From Nocardioidaceae bacterium UBA4001 (GTDB taxonomy: Bacteria; Actinomycetota; Actinomycetes; Propionibacteriales; Nocardioidaceae): 64,000 bases of DNA. The notes under the pieces are model-generated. The model did no database searches. It had not been told where the DNA came from and saw nothing but the letters and a program-made list of their open reading frames with translations. Numbering within the stretch: position 1 is the stretch's first letter; each line of letters begins with the position of its first letter. Below, piece by piece: positions 14,973-23,368 of the stretch. The stretch lies in assembly GCA_002384855.1 (NCBI GenBank), contig DGBP01000003.1, forward strand, positions 116,152 through 180,151, written 5' to 3'. Both the position numbers and the translations under genes were made by a program.

Positions 14973-16532
14973 ATGAACCCTGAACCAGCAGCGGTCATCC
15001 GAGCCGCCGAGTCGACCACCTGGCCCTGGCTGGCCGAGGTTGAGAAAGCCATCAACGACACGTTCGAGCCGTTCGCGAACGCCGTGGCCGGTGCGATCTT
15101 CTACGCCCCCTCGATCCTCGGGGTCGAGGTCCCCCTCATCGTCTTCTGGCTGGTGATCGCCGCAGCCATCTTCACGATCTACTTCCGCGGCGTGCAGTTC
15201 ACCGGTTTCCCGACCGCGATCGGGCTGGTGCGAGGCAAGTACTCCCGGGCCAGCGACCCCGGTGAGGTGACCCACTTCCAGGCGCTCTCCTCGGCGGTCT
15301 CGGGCACCGTGGGCCTCGGCAACATCGCCGGCGTCGGTGTTGCCGTGACCATCGGTGGTCCCGGCGCCACCTTCTGGATGATCATCGCGGGGCTCCTCGG
15401 CATGGCGACGAAGTTCGTCGAGTGCACACTCGGCGTGAAGTACCGCGAGGTCCACGAGGACGGCACGATCACCGGTGGGCCGTTCCGCTACCTGCCTGTC
15501 GCCTTCGACCGCTTCGGCTCGGGGGTCTCCCGCGGGCTGACGCTGATCTTCGCCGTCGCGCTGTTCCTCTTCGGCGCGGTGGGCGGCAACATGTTCCAGG
15601 CCAACCAGACCTTCGCCCAGGCCCGTGAGGTCACCGGCGGCGACGAGGGCATGCTCGGGTCGCCGGGCTCGGCGCTGATCTTCGGCATCCTGCTGGCCCT
15701 CGGCATCGCCGCCGTCATCCTCGGCGGGCTGAAGTCGATCGCGGCCGTCACCAGCAAGCTCGTCCCCGTCATGGGCATCGGCTACCTGCTCGCGGCCGGT
15801 CTGGTCATCCTCGGCAACTTCGCCCAGGTGCCGGCAGCCTTCGGGGCGATCATCTCGGGTGCCTTCGCCCCCGAGGGCGTGGCGGGCGGTGTCCTCGGCG
15901 TGCTGATCATCGGCTTCCAGCGTGCCGCGTTCTCCAACGAGGCCGGCGTCGGCTCCGCGCCGATCGTGCACTCCGGCGTGAAGACCAAGCACCCCGTGAG
16001 CGAGGGGTTCGTCTCCCTCCTCGAGCCCTTCATCGACACCGTGGTGGTCTGCACGATGACCGCGCTGACCATCGTGATCGCCAACCCGGAGTTCTACCAG
16101 GAGGCGCGTGACACGGTGGCCGCAGGCGGCGACGCTCCCGACGGCGTCGTCGTGACGTCCCGGGCGTTCGAGACGTTCCTGCCGCAGTTCCCTGTGATCC
16201 TGGCGATCGCGGTGGCGTTGTTCGCCTTCTCGACGCTGATCACGTGGAGCTACTACACGATGAAGGCGTGGACGACCATCTTCGGCCGTTCGCCCCGCAG
16301 CGAGCTGACCTTCAAGGTCGTCTTCTGCCTCTTCACGGTCGTCGGCACGGTGATGACCTTCACCTCCGTGCTGGCGTTCGCGGACGCCATGCTGTTCCTC
16401 TGCGCGATCATCAACCTCGCGGCCTGCTACCTGTTGCTGCCGAAGGTCAAGGAGGAGCTGCGCGACTTCATCGAGGGACGCCGCGCCGGTCGGATCCAGG
16501 AGGTCCCGGTCGAGGAGCGCGCGAACACCTGA
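14973..16532 (+). CDS. Alanine/glycine:cation symporter (AGCS family)
   Basis: Membrane protein of 519 residues with about ten hydrophobic helices, importing alanine or glycine with Na+ or H+. Family landmarks are GTVGLGNIAGVGVAVTIGGP near residue 110 and FSNEAGVGSAPIVHS in the middle. ATG at 14973 has no clear ribosome binding site. TTGACC at 14938 with TATGGC at 14959 may be its promoter, 15 bases apart. It follows the second flavoprotein by 60 bases and could supply or recycle alanine, the expected product if the aminotransferase uses pyruvate, but that link is speculative. Confidence 0.93.
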   Translation: MNPEPAAVIRAAESTTWPWLAEVEKAINDTFEPFANAVAGAIFYAPSILGVEVPLIVFWLVIAAAIFTIYFRGVQFTGFPTAIGLVRGKYSRASDPGEVTHFQALSSAVSGTVGLGNIAGVGVAVTIGGPGATFWMIIAGLLGMATKFVECTLGVKYREVHEDGTITGGPFRYLPVAFDRFGSGVSRGLTLIFAVALFLFGAVGGNMFQANQTFAQAREVTGGDEGMLGSPGSALIFGILLALGIAAVILGGLKSIAAVTSKLVPVMGIGYLLAAGLVILGNFAQVPAAFGAIISGAFAPEGVAGGVLGVLIIGFQRAAFSNEAGVGSAPIVHSGVKTKHPVSEGFVSLLEPFIDTVVVCTMTALTIVIANPEFYQEARDTVAAGGDAPDGVVVTSRAFETFLPQFPVILAIAVALFAFSTLITWSYYTMKAWTTIFGRSPRSELTFKVVFCLFTVVGTVMTFTSVLAFADAMLFLCAIINLAACYLLLPKVKEELRDFIEGRRAGRIQEVPVEERANT

Positions 16533-16540
16533 TCGAGCTT

Positions 16541-16635
16541 GCCGTTCCCGTCCACACGGACGGGAACGGCGGGCGATCGTGGCGTGAAGGCGTCGTTGCT
16601 GTCCGGACGGACGGCAACGACGCCTTCGCCACGCC
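16541..16635. terminator. Tandem double hairpin between convergent genes
   Basis: Two strong hairpins lie between the converging symporter and acyl-CoA synthetase genes. The first is a perfect 13-bp stem GCCGTTCCCGTCC / GGACGGGAACGGC with loop ACAC (16541-16570). The second pairs AAGGCGTCGTTGC (16587-16599) with GCAACGACGCCTT (16614-16626), extended outward by GGCGTG / CACGCC. They carry related strings GTCCACACGGACGG and GTCCGGACGGACGG 51 bases apart, so they may be diverged copies of one unit. A bidirectional terminator is the simplest role. Confidence 0.65.
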
Positions 16636-16661
16636 GGGCGCCCGGCAGGAGCGCGGGCTGC

Positions 16662-18548
16662 TCAGCTCTCCTTGCGCAGGGCGGGCCTGAGCCGTTCGAG
16701 GACCGACTCGTCCTCGATGGTCGAGGGCACCATCGCCTGCTTTCCGTCGGCGATCTCCCGCATCGTCTTCCGCAGGATCTTGCCGGAGCGGGTCTTCGGG
16801 AGACCACCCACGACGGTGACGTCCCTGAACGCCGCGACGGCACCGATCTCGTCGCGCACCATGCGGACCAGGTCGGCCCTGATCTGCTCCGGGTCGTCGG
16901 TGACGCCGGCCTTGAGCACGACGAAGCCGCGGGGCAGCTGCCCCTTCAGCGAGTCGGCCGCACCGATCACCGCGCACTCGGCGACGGCGGGGTGCTGGGC
17001 GATGACGGCCTCCATCGAGCCGGTGGAGAGCCGGTGGCCGGCCACGTTGATCACGTCGTCGGTGCGACCCATGACGTAGAGGTAGCCGTCCTCGTCGAGG
17101 TATCCCCCGTCGCCGGAGAGGTAGAAGCCGTCGTAGGCAGAGAGGTAGGAGGCGACGTACCTCTGGTCGTCGCCCCACAGCGTCGGCAGCGTGCCGGGCG
17201 GGAGCGGCAGCCGGATGCAGATCGCGCCCTCCTGGCCGGCGGGCAGCGGCTCGCCCTTCTCGTCGAGGACCTGTACGTCGTAGCCCGGCACGGGCACGCT
17301 CGGCGACCCGGGCTTGATCGGCATCGGCTCGAGCCCGCGGAGGTTCGAGGCGATCGGCCAGCCGGTCTCGGTCTGCCACCAGTTGTCCACGACCGGCGTG
17401 CCGAGCACCTCCGTGGCCCACTTGTACGTCTCGGGATCCAGCCGCTCGCCCGCGAGGAAGAGCGTGCGCAGGGAGGAGACGTCGTGGTTCCTCAACAGCT
17501 CCGCCGACGGGTCCTCCTTCTTGATGGCTCGGATCGCGGTCGGCGCGGTGAACAGCGCCTCGACGCCGTGGTCGGCGACGACCCGCCAGAAGGCGCCGGC
17601 GTCCGGGGTGCCGACCGGCTTGCCCTCGTAGAGCACGGTCGTGGCGCCGTTGATCAGCGGCGAGTAGACGATGTAGCTGTGGCCGACGACCCACCCGACG
17701 TCGGAGGCCGCCCACCACACCTGCCCGGCGTGCACGTCGTAGATGTTCGGCAGCGACCACGCCATCGCGACCGCGTGACCGCCGTTGTCCCGGACGATGC
17801 CCTTGGGCTTGCCGGTCGTGCCGGAGGTGTAGAGGACGTACAACGGGTCGGTCGCGGCCACCTCCACGCAGCCGGCAGGGTGCTGCAGCCCGGCCTTCAT
17901 CGCGACGTCCCAGTCGACGTCGCGGGGCTCGGTCATCTCCGCCCGCGCCTGCGGACGCTGCTTCACCACGCAGGCGTCCGGCTTGTGCTCGGCGAGCTCG
18001 AGCGCCTTGTCGAGCATCGGCTTGTACTCCACGACCCTGGTGGGCTCGATGCCGCACGACGCGGACACGACCACCTTCGGCCGGGCGTCGTCGATGCGGA
18101 TCGCGAGCTCGTGCGGCGCGAAGCCGCCGAAGACCACCGAGTGCACCGCGCCGATCCGGGCGCAGGCGAGCATCGCGACGACGGCCTCGGGGATCATCGG
18201 CATGTAGATGACCACCCGGTCGCCCTTGTCCACACCGAAGCCGCGCAGCGCCCCCGCGAACGCCGCGACCTTCTCGAGCAGCTCGGCGTAGCTGAACCGC
18301 TGCACGGTGTCGGTGACCGGGCTGTCGTAGATCAGGGCGGTGCGGTCGGCGTGGCCGGCGACGACGTGCCGGTCGAGCGCGTTGTAGCAGGTGTTGAGCG
18401 TGCCGTCGGGGAACCACCGGTAGAACGGCGTGCGTGAGCCGTCCAGAACCTGCTGCGGTTTCCTGATCCACTCGACCAGGCCGGCCTGCTCACCCCAGAA
18501 TGCCTCCGGGTCCTCGATGCTGCGGTCGTACTCCTCGCGATATCCCAT
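16662..18548 (-). CDS. prpE: Propionyl-CoA/acetyl-CoA synthetase (AMP-forming, PrpE-type)
   Basis: Acyl-CoA synthetase that activates a short carboxylic acid with ATP and CoA. At 628 residues it matches PrpE in length. It has the N-terminal ACAS domain, the P-loop YTSGTTGKPKG, the adenylation motif DNWWQTETGWPI, and LPKTRSGKILR near the C-terminus, whose Lys is the usual site of inhibitory acetylation. TRVVEYKPMLDKAL is typical of the propionate branch. ATG at 18548 is used. It is a single gene facing the symporter. Acetate as substrate cannot be excluded from sequence alone. Confidence 0.9.
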   Translation of the reverse strand: MGYREEYDRSIEDPEAFWGEQAGLVEWIRKPQQVLDGSRTPFYRWFPDGTLNTCYNALDRHVVAGHADRTALIYDSPVTDTVQRFSYAELLEKVAAFAGALRGFGVDKGDRVVIYMPMIPEAVVAMLACARIGAVHSVVFGGFAPHELAIRIDDARPKVVVSASCGIEPTRVVEYKPMLDKALELAEHKPDACVVKQRPQARAEMTEPRDVDWDVAMKAGLQHPAGCVEVAATDPLYVLYTSGTTGKPKGIVRDNGGHAVAMAWSLPNIYDVHAGQVWWAASDVGWVVGHSYIVYSPLINGATTVLYEGKPVGTPDAGAFWRVVADHGVEALFTAPTAIRAIKKEDPSAELLRNHDVSSLRTLFLAGERLDPETYKWATEVLGTPVVDNWWQTETGWPIASNLRGLEPMPIKPGSPSVPVPGYDVQVLDEKGEPLPAGQEGAICIRLPLPPGTLPTLWGDDQRYVASYLSAYDGFYLSGDGGYLDEDGYLYVMGRTDDVINVAGHRLSTGSMEAVIAQHPAVAECAVIGAADSLKGQLPRGFVVLKAGVTDDPEQIRADLVRMVRDEIGAVAAFRDVTVVGGLPKTRSGKILRKTMREIADGKQAMVPSTIEDESVLERLRPALRKES

Positions 18549-18833
18549 GGGGTCATCTTGGTCCGCGCGGCCCGGCTGTGCCAGAGAACCGCAGGGTACG
18601 TCGACCAGGTGACCGTGTCCCGCGACGAACGGCCCCCTCGGCCGGGGCGGAAAAGCGGTTGCGCCACCGTCGTACGTCGGCCACGATCCTCACCCGTGAG
18701 TCCGACCAGGGCCCACGGACCGACATCGAGACCCGGCCGACGAGCGGAGAGGGGGGGTGTGACATGACCACGACTGTCCCCGGCATGCCCACCGCAGGCC
18801 CTCCCCTCTCTCACGCATGGAGCCTTCTCTCTG

Positions 18834-19724
18834 ATGTCCGACGAGCCGACCCTCGCGGAGCACACCTCCGCTGACTCCGGGACCGCATCCCGCGCTGACG
18901 ACCGGATCGACCCCTTCTTCGTCTTCGACTTCCACGCCTACGACGAGCCCGACGCAGACAGCGGCACCCGCTGGAGCACCTACTGGGACCTCGAGCGGCT
19001 GTGCCGCGGGCCCGAGCCGGTCCCCGACTGGGTGGTGACCGACCGCGCCGCGGTCGACACCGAGCTCGGGGTCCTCAAGACCGGCAAGGAGGCCGACGTC
19101 TTCCTCCTCGAGCGCGCCGTGGAGGGCGGTCCCTCCGTGGTGATGGCGGCCAAGCGGTACCGCTCCGAGGAGCACCGCACCTTCCACCGCAGCAGCACCT
19201 ACACCGAGGGCCGGCGCACCCGCAACAGCCGGGACGCGCGGGCGATGGCCAAGCAGACCGCGCACGGTCGCGCCGTCGCCGCCGGGCAGTGGGCCTGGGC
19301 GGAGTGGGAGTCGCTCGAGACCCTGTGGTCCCTGGGCGTCCCGGTCCCCTACCCGGTGCAGATCGACGGGACCGAGATCCTCATGGAGCTCGTCACCGAC
19401 GGGCAGGACGTGGCGCCCCGGCTCGCGCAGACCCGGCCCGGCCGGGACCTGCTGGCTTCGTACTTCGAGCAGCTGCGCGACGCCATGGCGGTGCTGGCCG
19501 GACAGGGGCTCGCGCACGGGGACCTGTCGCCGTACAACATCCTCACCGCCGGCGACCGCCTGGTGATCATCGACCTCCCACAGACCGTCGACATCGTCGC
19601 CAACCCCACGGGGACCGACTTCTTGATGCGCGACTGCCACAACGTGTGCACGTGGTTCAACGCCCGCGGCCTGGAGGTCGACGAGCACGCACTGTTCGGC
19701 GAGCTGCTCGCCTCGGCGTTCTGA
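18834..19724 (+). CDS. RIO1-type atypical serine kinase
   Basis: RIO-family protein kinase of 296 residues. The ATP-binding part begins LGVLKTGKEADVFLLERAV, with the invariant Lys in VMAAKRYR. The catalytic loop is LAHGDLSPYNIL and the metal-binding motif is VIIDLPQTVDI, which replace the HRD and DFG of ordinary kinases and match RIO proteins. The flexible loop rich in Ser, Thr and Arg after AKRYRSEEH is also typical. RIO1 is a ribosome-maturation factor in archaea and eukaryotes; the bacterial role is unsettled. It is followed after 27 bases by a LOG-family gene on the same strand, suggesting cotranscription. The ATG at 18834 lacks a strong ribosome binding site. Confidence 0.88.
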   Translation: MSDEPTLAEHTSADSGTASRADDRIDPFFVFDFHAYDEPDADSGTRWSTYWDLERLCRGPEPVPDWVVTDRAAVDTELGVLKTGKEADVFLLERAVEGGPSVVMAAKRYRSEEHRTFHRSSTYTEGRRTRNSRDARAMAKQTAHGRAVAAGQWAWAEWESLETLWSLGVPVPYPVQIDGTEILMELVTDGQDVAPRLAQTRPGRDLLASYFEQLRDAMAVLAGQGLAHGDLSPYNILTAGDRLVIIDLPQTVDIVANPTGTDFLMRDCHNVCTWFNARGLEVDEHALFGELLASAF

Positions 19725-19751
19725 TCACCGGTCGCCGGGTACCTTCAGGGC

Positions 19752-20855
19752 GTGAAGGCACAACGAGGACGCGTCGTCGAGGTCGAGAGCCTCGCGGAGC
19801 TCGACGCCCGGATCGCCGACGGCGCCACGGAGCTGAGCGGCTGGCGGGTGCGGTCGGTCGACCTGCGGCAGCGTGGAGAGGTGCTGACCGGCCTCGACCC
19901 GTGCGGGGCGCTCTTCCTCGGCTGCCCGATGCAGCCGCAGGACGAGGAGAGCCTCCGCGCGCGGGGCGCCCTGGTCTTCCCCGTCGTCCCTCACGTGCCC
20001 TTCGACGCCTACCGTGCGGCGCTCTACGCACCCCACGAGCTGTACGACGGCATCGAGGAGTCCTACGAGCGCACCTTCGACGCGAAGGTCTACGCCTGGT
20101 CCCAGCAGGAGGCACAGGCAGACATCAGCCCTGCGCAGGCGCTGCACGACCAGGCGATCGACGAGGCCCTTCGGGCGCTGGCCCGCGAACACCAGCTCGT
20201 CGGGATCATGGGCGGGCACGCGCTCGCCCGAGGGACTCAGGAGTACGCCGAGGCCGCCCACCTCGCGCACGACCTGACCTCCCGGGGGCTCACCGTGGCC
20301 ACCGGCGGCGGACCCGGCGCCATGGAGGCGGCCAACCTCGGGTCGTACATGGCGAACCATCCGCTGACCGAGCTCGACAAGGCGCTGACGATGCTCACCG
20401 GGGTCCCCTCGTTCACACCCTCGGTCCGCGACTGGGCCCAGGTGGCCTTCGACGTGCTCGACCGCTGGCCGGCGGGGATGCGGTCCTTCGGCGTGCCGAC
20501 CTGGCACTACGGTCACGAGCCGCCCAACGCCTTCGCCACCGAGATCGCGAAGTACTTCAAGAACGCGATCCGCGAGGACGTCATGCTGCACCTCGCCACC
20601 GCCGGGACCGTCTTCCTGCCCGGGGCCGCCGGCACCGTCCAGGAGGTGTTCCAGGAGGCCTGCGAGAACTACTACGCCGACGCCTCGTCGGTGGCCCCGA
20701 TGATCCTGGTCGGCCGCAAGCAGTGGACCGAGGTGCTGCCGGTCTGGCCGCTGCTGGAGACGCTGTCACAGGGGCGGTTGATGCAGGGAACAGTCCACCT
20801 CGTCGACGACGTCACCGAGGTCGGTCCGATCCTCCGCTCCTACGCCTTGCGGTAG
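19752..20855 (+). CDS. LOG-family Rossmann-fold protein (lysine decarboxylase-like/nucleotide 5'-monophosphate hydrolase)
   Basis: Member of the LOG/YgdH superfamily, 367 residues from a GTG start. The signature region has GIMGGHALARG, TGGGPGAMEAANLG and PGAAGTVQEVFQEAC, the last being a variant of the conserved PGGxGTxxE with Ala in place of the second Gly. These proteins hydrolyse nucleoside 5'-monophosphates or cytokinin ribotides at the N-glycosidic bond; the name lysine decarboxylase in older records is misleading. Its C-terminus overlaps the converging methyltransferase gene by 16 bases. The specific substrate is unknown. Confidence 0.85.
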   Translation: MKAQRGRVVEVESLAELDARIADGATELSGWRVRSVDLRQRGEVLTGLDPCGALFLGCPMQPQDEESLRARGALVFPVVPHVPFDAYRAALYAPHELYDGIEESYERTFDAKVYAWSQQEAQADISPAQALHDQAIDEALRALAREHQLVGIMGGHALARGTQEYAEAAHLAHDLTSRGLTVATGGGPGAMEAANLGSYMANHPLTELDKALTMLTGVPSFTPSVRDWAQVAFDVLDRWPAGMRSFGVPTWHYGHEPPNAFATEIAKYFKNAIREDVMLHLATAGTVFLPGAAGTVQEVFQEACENYYADASSVAPMILVGRKQWTEVLPVWPLLETLSQGRLMQGTVHLVDDVTEVGPILRSYALR

Positions 20856-21472
20856 GCCGCCAGCGGGAACACCGGGTCGCCCTGGGTCGCCGATCCCCAG
20901 GTGCTGCGTCCGCTGAAGGAGTCCTGCCCGACGAGGTGCAGGCCGGCCCTGACCGCGACCAGCGCGACCCGGTCGGCCGCGTCGGCCCCGGTACGACGGC
21001 CGCGCCCGTGTGCGAGGTCCTTGTCGACCGTCGCGACGAGATGGCCACCGGGCCTCAGCACCCGCGCCGCCTCGACGACCGCCGCGTCGGCCAGCGGGAT
21101 CGTCAGCAGGTGGAGCAGCCACACCATCGTCACGACGTCGACGCTGCCCTGTCGCACCGGGAGCCGGTCGGCGGTGGCGACGACCTCCCGGCCGGGCAGC
21201 CGACCGGCCGCGACCCGGAGCATGCCCGGGGACAGGTCGGTGACCAGGACGTCGAACCCTCGCGCGGCGAGCTCGGCCGAGACGATGCCGGTGCCACCCG
21301 CGACGTCGACGAGACGTCCCGGTGCAGGCACGAACCGCGTGATCGCCTCCGCCGCTGCACGGGCCCGCTCCTGGCCGCCTCGCGTGGCGTCGTACCTCTC
21401 GGCCTCGGCGTCGTAGAAGGCGGTGCGCTCCGGGTTCAGGTTTCCCGGCGTCCGCCCGCGGCGCGGGGTCAC
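20840..21472 (-). CDS. SAM-dependent class I methyltransferase
   Basis: Small methyltransferase of 210 residues. The SAM-binding site is LVDVAGGTGIVSAELA, followed by the acidic strand end VLVTDLSPGML and the VDVVTMVWLLHLL strand, as in the Methyltransf_11/UbiE-like group. The C-terminal part replaces the usual lid, and no substrate can be assigned. The GTG at 21472 is the chosen start. It follows rlmN on the same strand, but a 15-bp hairpin separates them, so it is probably transcribed on its own. Confidence 0.82.
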   Translation of the reverse strand: MTPRRGRTPGNLNPERTAFYDAEAERYDATRGGQERARAAAEAITRFVPAPGRLVDVAGGTGIVSAELAARGFDVLVTDLSPGMLRVAAGRLPGREVVATADRLPVRQGSVDVVTMVWLLHLLTIPLADAAVVEAARVLRPGGHLVATVDKDLAHGRGRRTGADAADRVALVAVRAGLHLVGQDSFSGRSTWGSATQGDPVFPLAAYRKA

Positions 21473-21501
21473 GCGTCGCCCCGTCCAGCAATGTCCCCGG
21501 C

Positions 21502-21560
21502 AGCTGCGCTGCGAAAAGGTCCTCTGACCGGCTGGGCGACGACCGTTTCGCAGCGCAGCT
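21502..21560. repeat. Long-stem hairpin between rlmN and the methyltransferase gene
   Basis: AGCTGCGCTGCGAAA (21502-21516) and TTTCGCAGCGCAGCT (21546-21560) form a perfect 15-bp inverted repeat around a 29-base loop. CCCCGG lies just outside both arms in the same orientation. It could end rlmN transcription or belong to a repeat family of the genome. The large loop makes it a poor classical terminator. Confidence 0.55.
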
Positions 21561-21572
21561 CCCCGGTGCGGG

Positions 21573-22703
21573 TCACGCCTCCGTGGCCGCCAGCTGGCCG
21601 CAGGCGCCGTCGATCTCCGACCCGCGGGTGTCGCGGACGGTCGTGGGGATCCCCTTCGCCTCGAGCCGGCGCACGAACTCGCGCTCGACGGCCGGGTCGG
21701 AGGCGGTCCACTTCGAGCCGGGGGTGGGGTTGAGCGGGATGAGGTTGACGTGCACCCAGCCCCAGTCGCCGTAGGAGTGCAGCACGTCGGCCAGGAGGTC
21801 CGCCCGCCAGCCCTGGTCGTTGATGTCGCGCATCATGGCGTACTCGATCGACACCCGGCGCTTCGTCTTGTGCGCGTAGTTCCAGGCCGCCTCGACGGTC
21901 TCGTGGACGCTGTAGCGGGTGTTGATCGGGACCAGCTCGTTGCGCAGCTCGTCGTCCGGGGCGTGCAGCGAGAGCGCGAGCGTGACCGGGATGCCCTCCT
22001 CGGCGAGCTGCCGCATGCGGGGCACCAGGCCGACCGTGGAGACCGTGATGCCGCGGGCGGACATGCCGAGCCCGTCGGGCGCGGGGTCGGTGAGCCGCCG
22101 GATCGCACCGATGAGCGCCTTGTAGTTGGCCAGCGGCTCGCCCATGCCCATGAAGACCACATTGTTGACGCGTCCGGGGCCGCCCGGGACCTCGCCGCGT
22201 GCCATGGTGCGTGCACCGGCGACGACCTGCTCGACGATCTCGGCGGTGGACATGTTGCGCTGCAGGCCGCCCTGGCCGGTGGCGCAGAAGGGGCACGCCA
22301 TGCCGCAGCCCGCCTGGGACGAGACACAGATCGTGGTCCGGTCGGTGTAGCGCATCAGCACCGACTCCACGAGCGACCCGTCGAAGAGCTTCCACAGCGT
22401 CTTCTGGGTGGTGCCCTGGTCGGCCTCCATGGTGCGCAGCGGGGTCATCAGCTCCGGCAGGAGGGAGTCCACCATGGTGTTGCGCTGGGCGGCGGGCAGG
22501 TCGGTCATCTGCTCGGGGTCGTCGACGAGCCGGGAGAAGTAGTGCGTCGACAGCTGCTTGGCGCGGAAGCCGGGCAGGCCGAGGGAGGAGACGAGCTCCT
22601 TCCGCTCTGCCGCGGAGAGGTCAGCGAGGTGGCGCGGAGGCTTCTTGCGGCCGCGCGGCTCGTCGAAGACGAGTGGGAGGGACTTGGTGGGCTCTTCAGA
22701 CAT
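21573..22703 (-). CDS. rlmN: 23S rRNA (adenine-2503-C2)/tRNA (adenine-37-C2) methyltransferase RlmN
   Basis: Radical SAM enzyme that methylates C2 of A2503 in 23S rRNA and A37 in some tRNAs. The 376 residues carry the cluster motif CGMACPFC (Cys133, Cys137, Cys140), GMGEPLANY for SAM binding, and the C-terminal catalytic cysteine in GACGQLAATE that forms the methyl-carrying or transient adduct. Its place downstream of cdsA and frr is classical for actinobacteria, though here the radical SAM/Lgt-like operon separates them. It starts 47 bases after the last small membrane gene of that operon and may be partly read through from it. Confidence 0.96.
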   Translation of the reverse strand: MSEEPTKSLPLVFDEPRGRKKPPRHLADLSAAERKELVSSLGLPGFRAKQLSTHYFSRLVDDPEQMTDLPAAQRNTMVDSLLPELMTPLRTMEADQGTTQKTLWKLFDGSLVESVLMRYTDRTTICVSSQAGCGMACPFCATGQGGLQRNMSTAEIVEQVVAGARTMARGEVPGGPGRVNNVVFMGMGEPLANYKALIGAIRRLTDPAPDGLGMSARGITVSTVGLVPRMRQLAEEGIPVTLALSLHAPDDELRNELVPINTRYSVHETVEAAWNYAHKTKRRVSIEYAMMRDINDQGWRADLLADVLHSYGDWGWVHVNLIPLNPTPGSKWTASDPAVEREFVRRLEAKGIPTTVRDTRGSEIDGACGQLAATEA

Positions 22704-22750
22704 GACCCTCCCAGTGTCCCACCCGGGTGGTCAGCCGCCGAAATCCGAGC

Positions 22751-23071
22751 TCACCCGCCCAGGACGAGGGGCACGCAGAGGCCGGCTCCGACCAGGGCAC
22801 CGATGGTCAGGCCGAGCAGGACGCCGGCCACGACCTGGCCTGCTCGTCGCCGTCGGAGGAGAAGCAGCCCGAACACCACCCCGGGAAGGAGCAGCGCCGC
22901 CGCAGCGACCACCATCGGCCAGGTCGCGCCGGAGATGCCCACATCTCCCAGCCGGGAGTAGAGCACCAGCACCGTCAGCATGTAGAGGCCCCAGCTCGCG
23001 AACACGCCGAGGAACACACCACCGAGGAGCGGTCCCCACTGGATCTCACGGCCTTCTTCGGGTTGCTCCAT
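22751..23071 (-). CDS. Small integral membrane protein
   Basis: A 106-residue protein with three predicted membrane helices, about 17-38, 49-73 and 79-104, and a short acidic N-terminus (MEQPEEGREIQWG). Its last helix (GVLLGLTIGALVGAGLC) resembles that of the 83-residue protein at 24985 (GLLVGLAVALVVGAGVC), so the two may be paralogues bracketing the radical SAM gene. It is the last gene of the five-gene operon, 9 bases after its neighbour. The family is not recognised. Confidence 0.75.
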   Translation of the reverse strand: MEQPEEGREIQWGPLLGGVFLGVFASWGLYMLTVLVLYSRLGDVGISGATWPMVVAAAALLLPGVVFGLLLLRRRRAGQVVAGVLLGLTIGALVGAGLCVPLVLGG

Positions 23072-23080
23072 GACTCCCCC

Positions 23081-23368
23081 TCACCAGATCCACATCACCA
23101 TGCCGACGGCTCCGGCGAGCGCGAGCACCGTGAGGTAGCCCATGACCAGCCGGGTGTCGCGAAGGAGGCACTTCGACCGCGTGAGGCCGGAGCGCCGCGC
23201 CTTCCGGCAGCCCACCAGCCCGAGCCCCGCGAAGAAGAGGAGCGCGACCGGACCGGCCAGCCAGCCGAGCAGCGCCACGGTCGCGAAGATGCACAGACGA
23301 AGCGGGTCGTAGACCGCGGCCTCGCCGGCGCCGCCGGACGCCGGACGGGAGTGGTTCACCGCGCTCAC
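23081..23368 (-). CDS. Small membrane protein overlapping the radical SAM gene
   Basis: A 95-residue protein with two clear hydrophobic stretches, LCIFATVALLGWLAGPVALL and VMGYLTVLALAGAVGMVMWI, separated by a basic cytoplasmic loop with two cysteines (GCRKARRSGLTRSKC). GTG at 23368 overlaps the radical SAM stop as GTGA, so it is translationally coupled. No family is recognised. The tight packing suggests a partner or membrane anchor for the radical SAM enzyme. A start a few codons inside is possible. Confidence 0.75.
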   Translation of the reverse strand: MSAVNHSRPASGGAGEAAVYDPLRLCIFATVALLGWLAGPVALLFFAGLGLVGCRKARRSGLTRSKCLLRDTRLVMGYLTVLALAGAVGMVMWIW

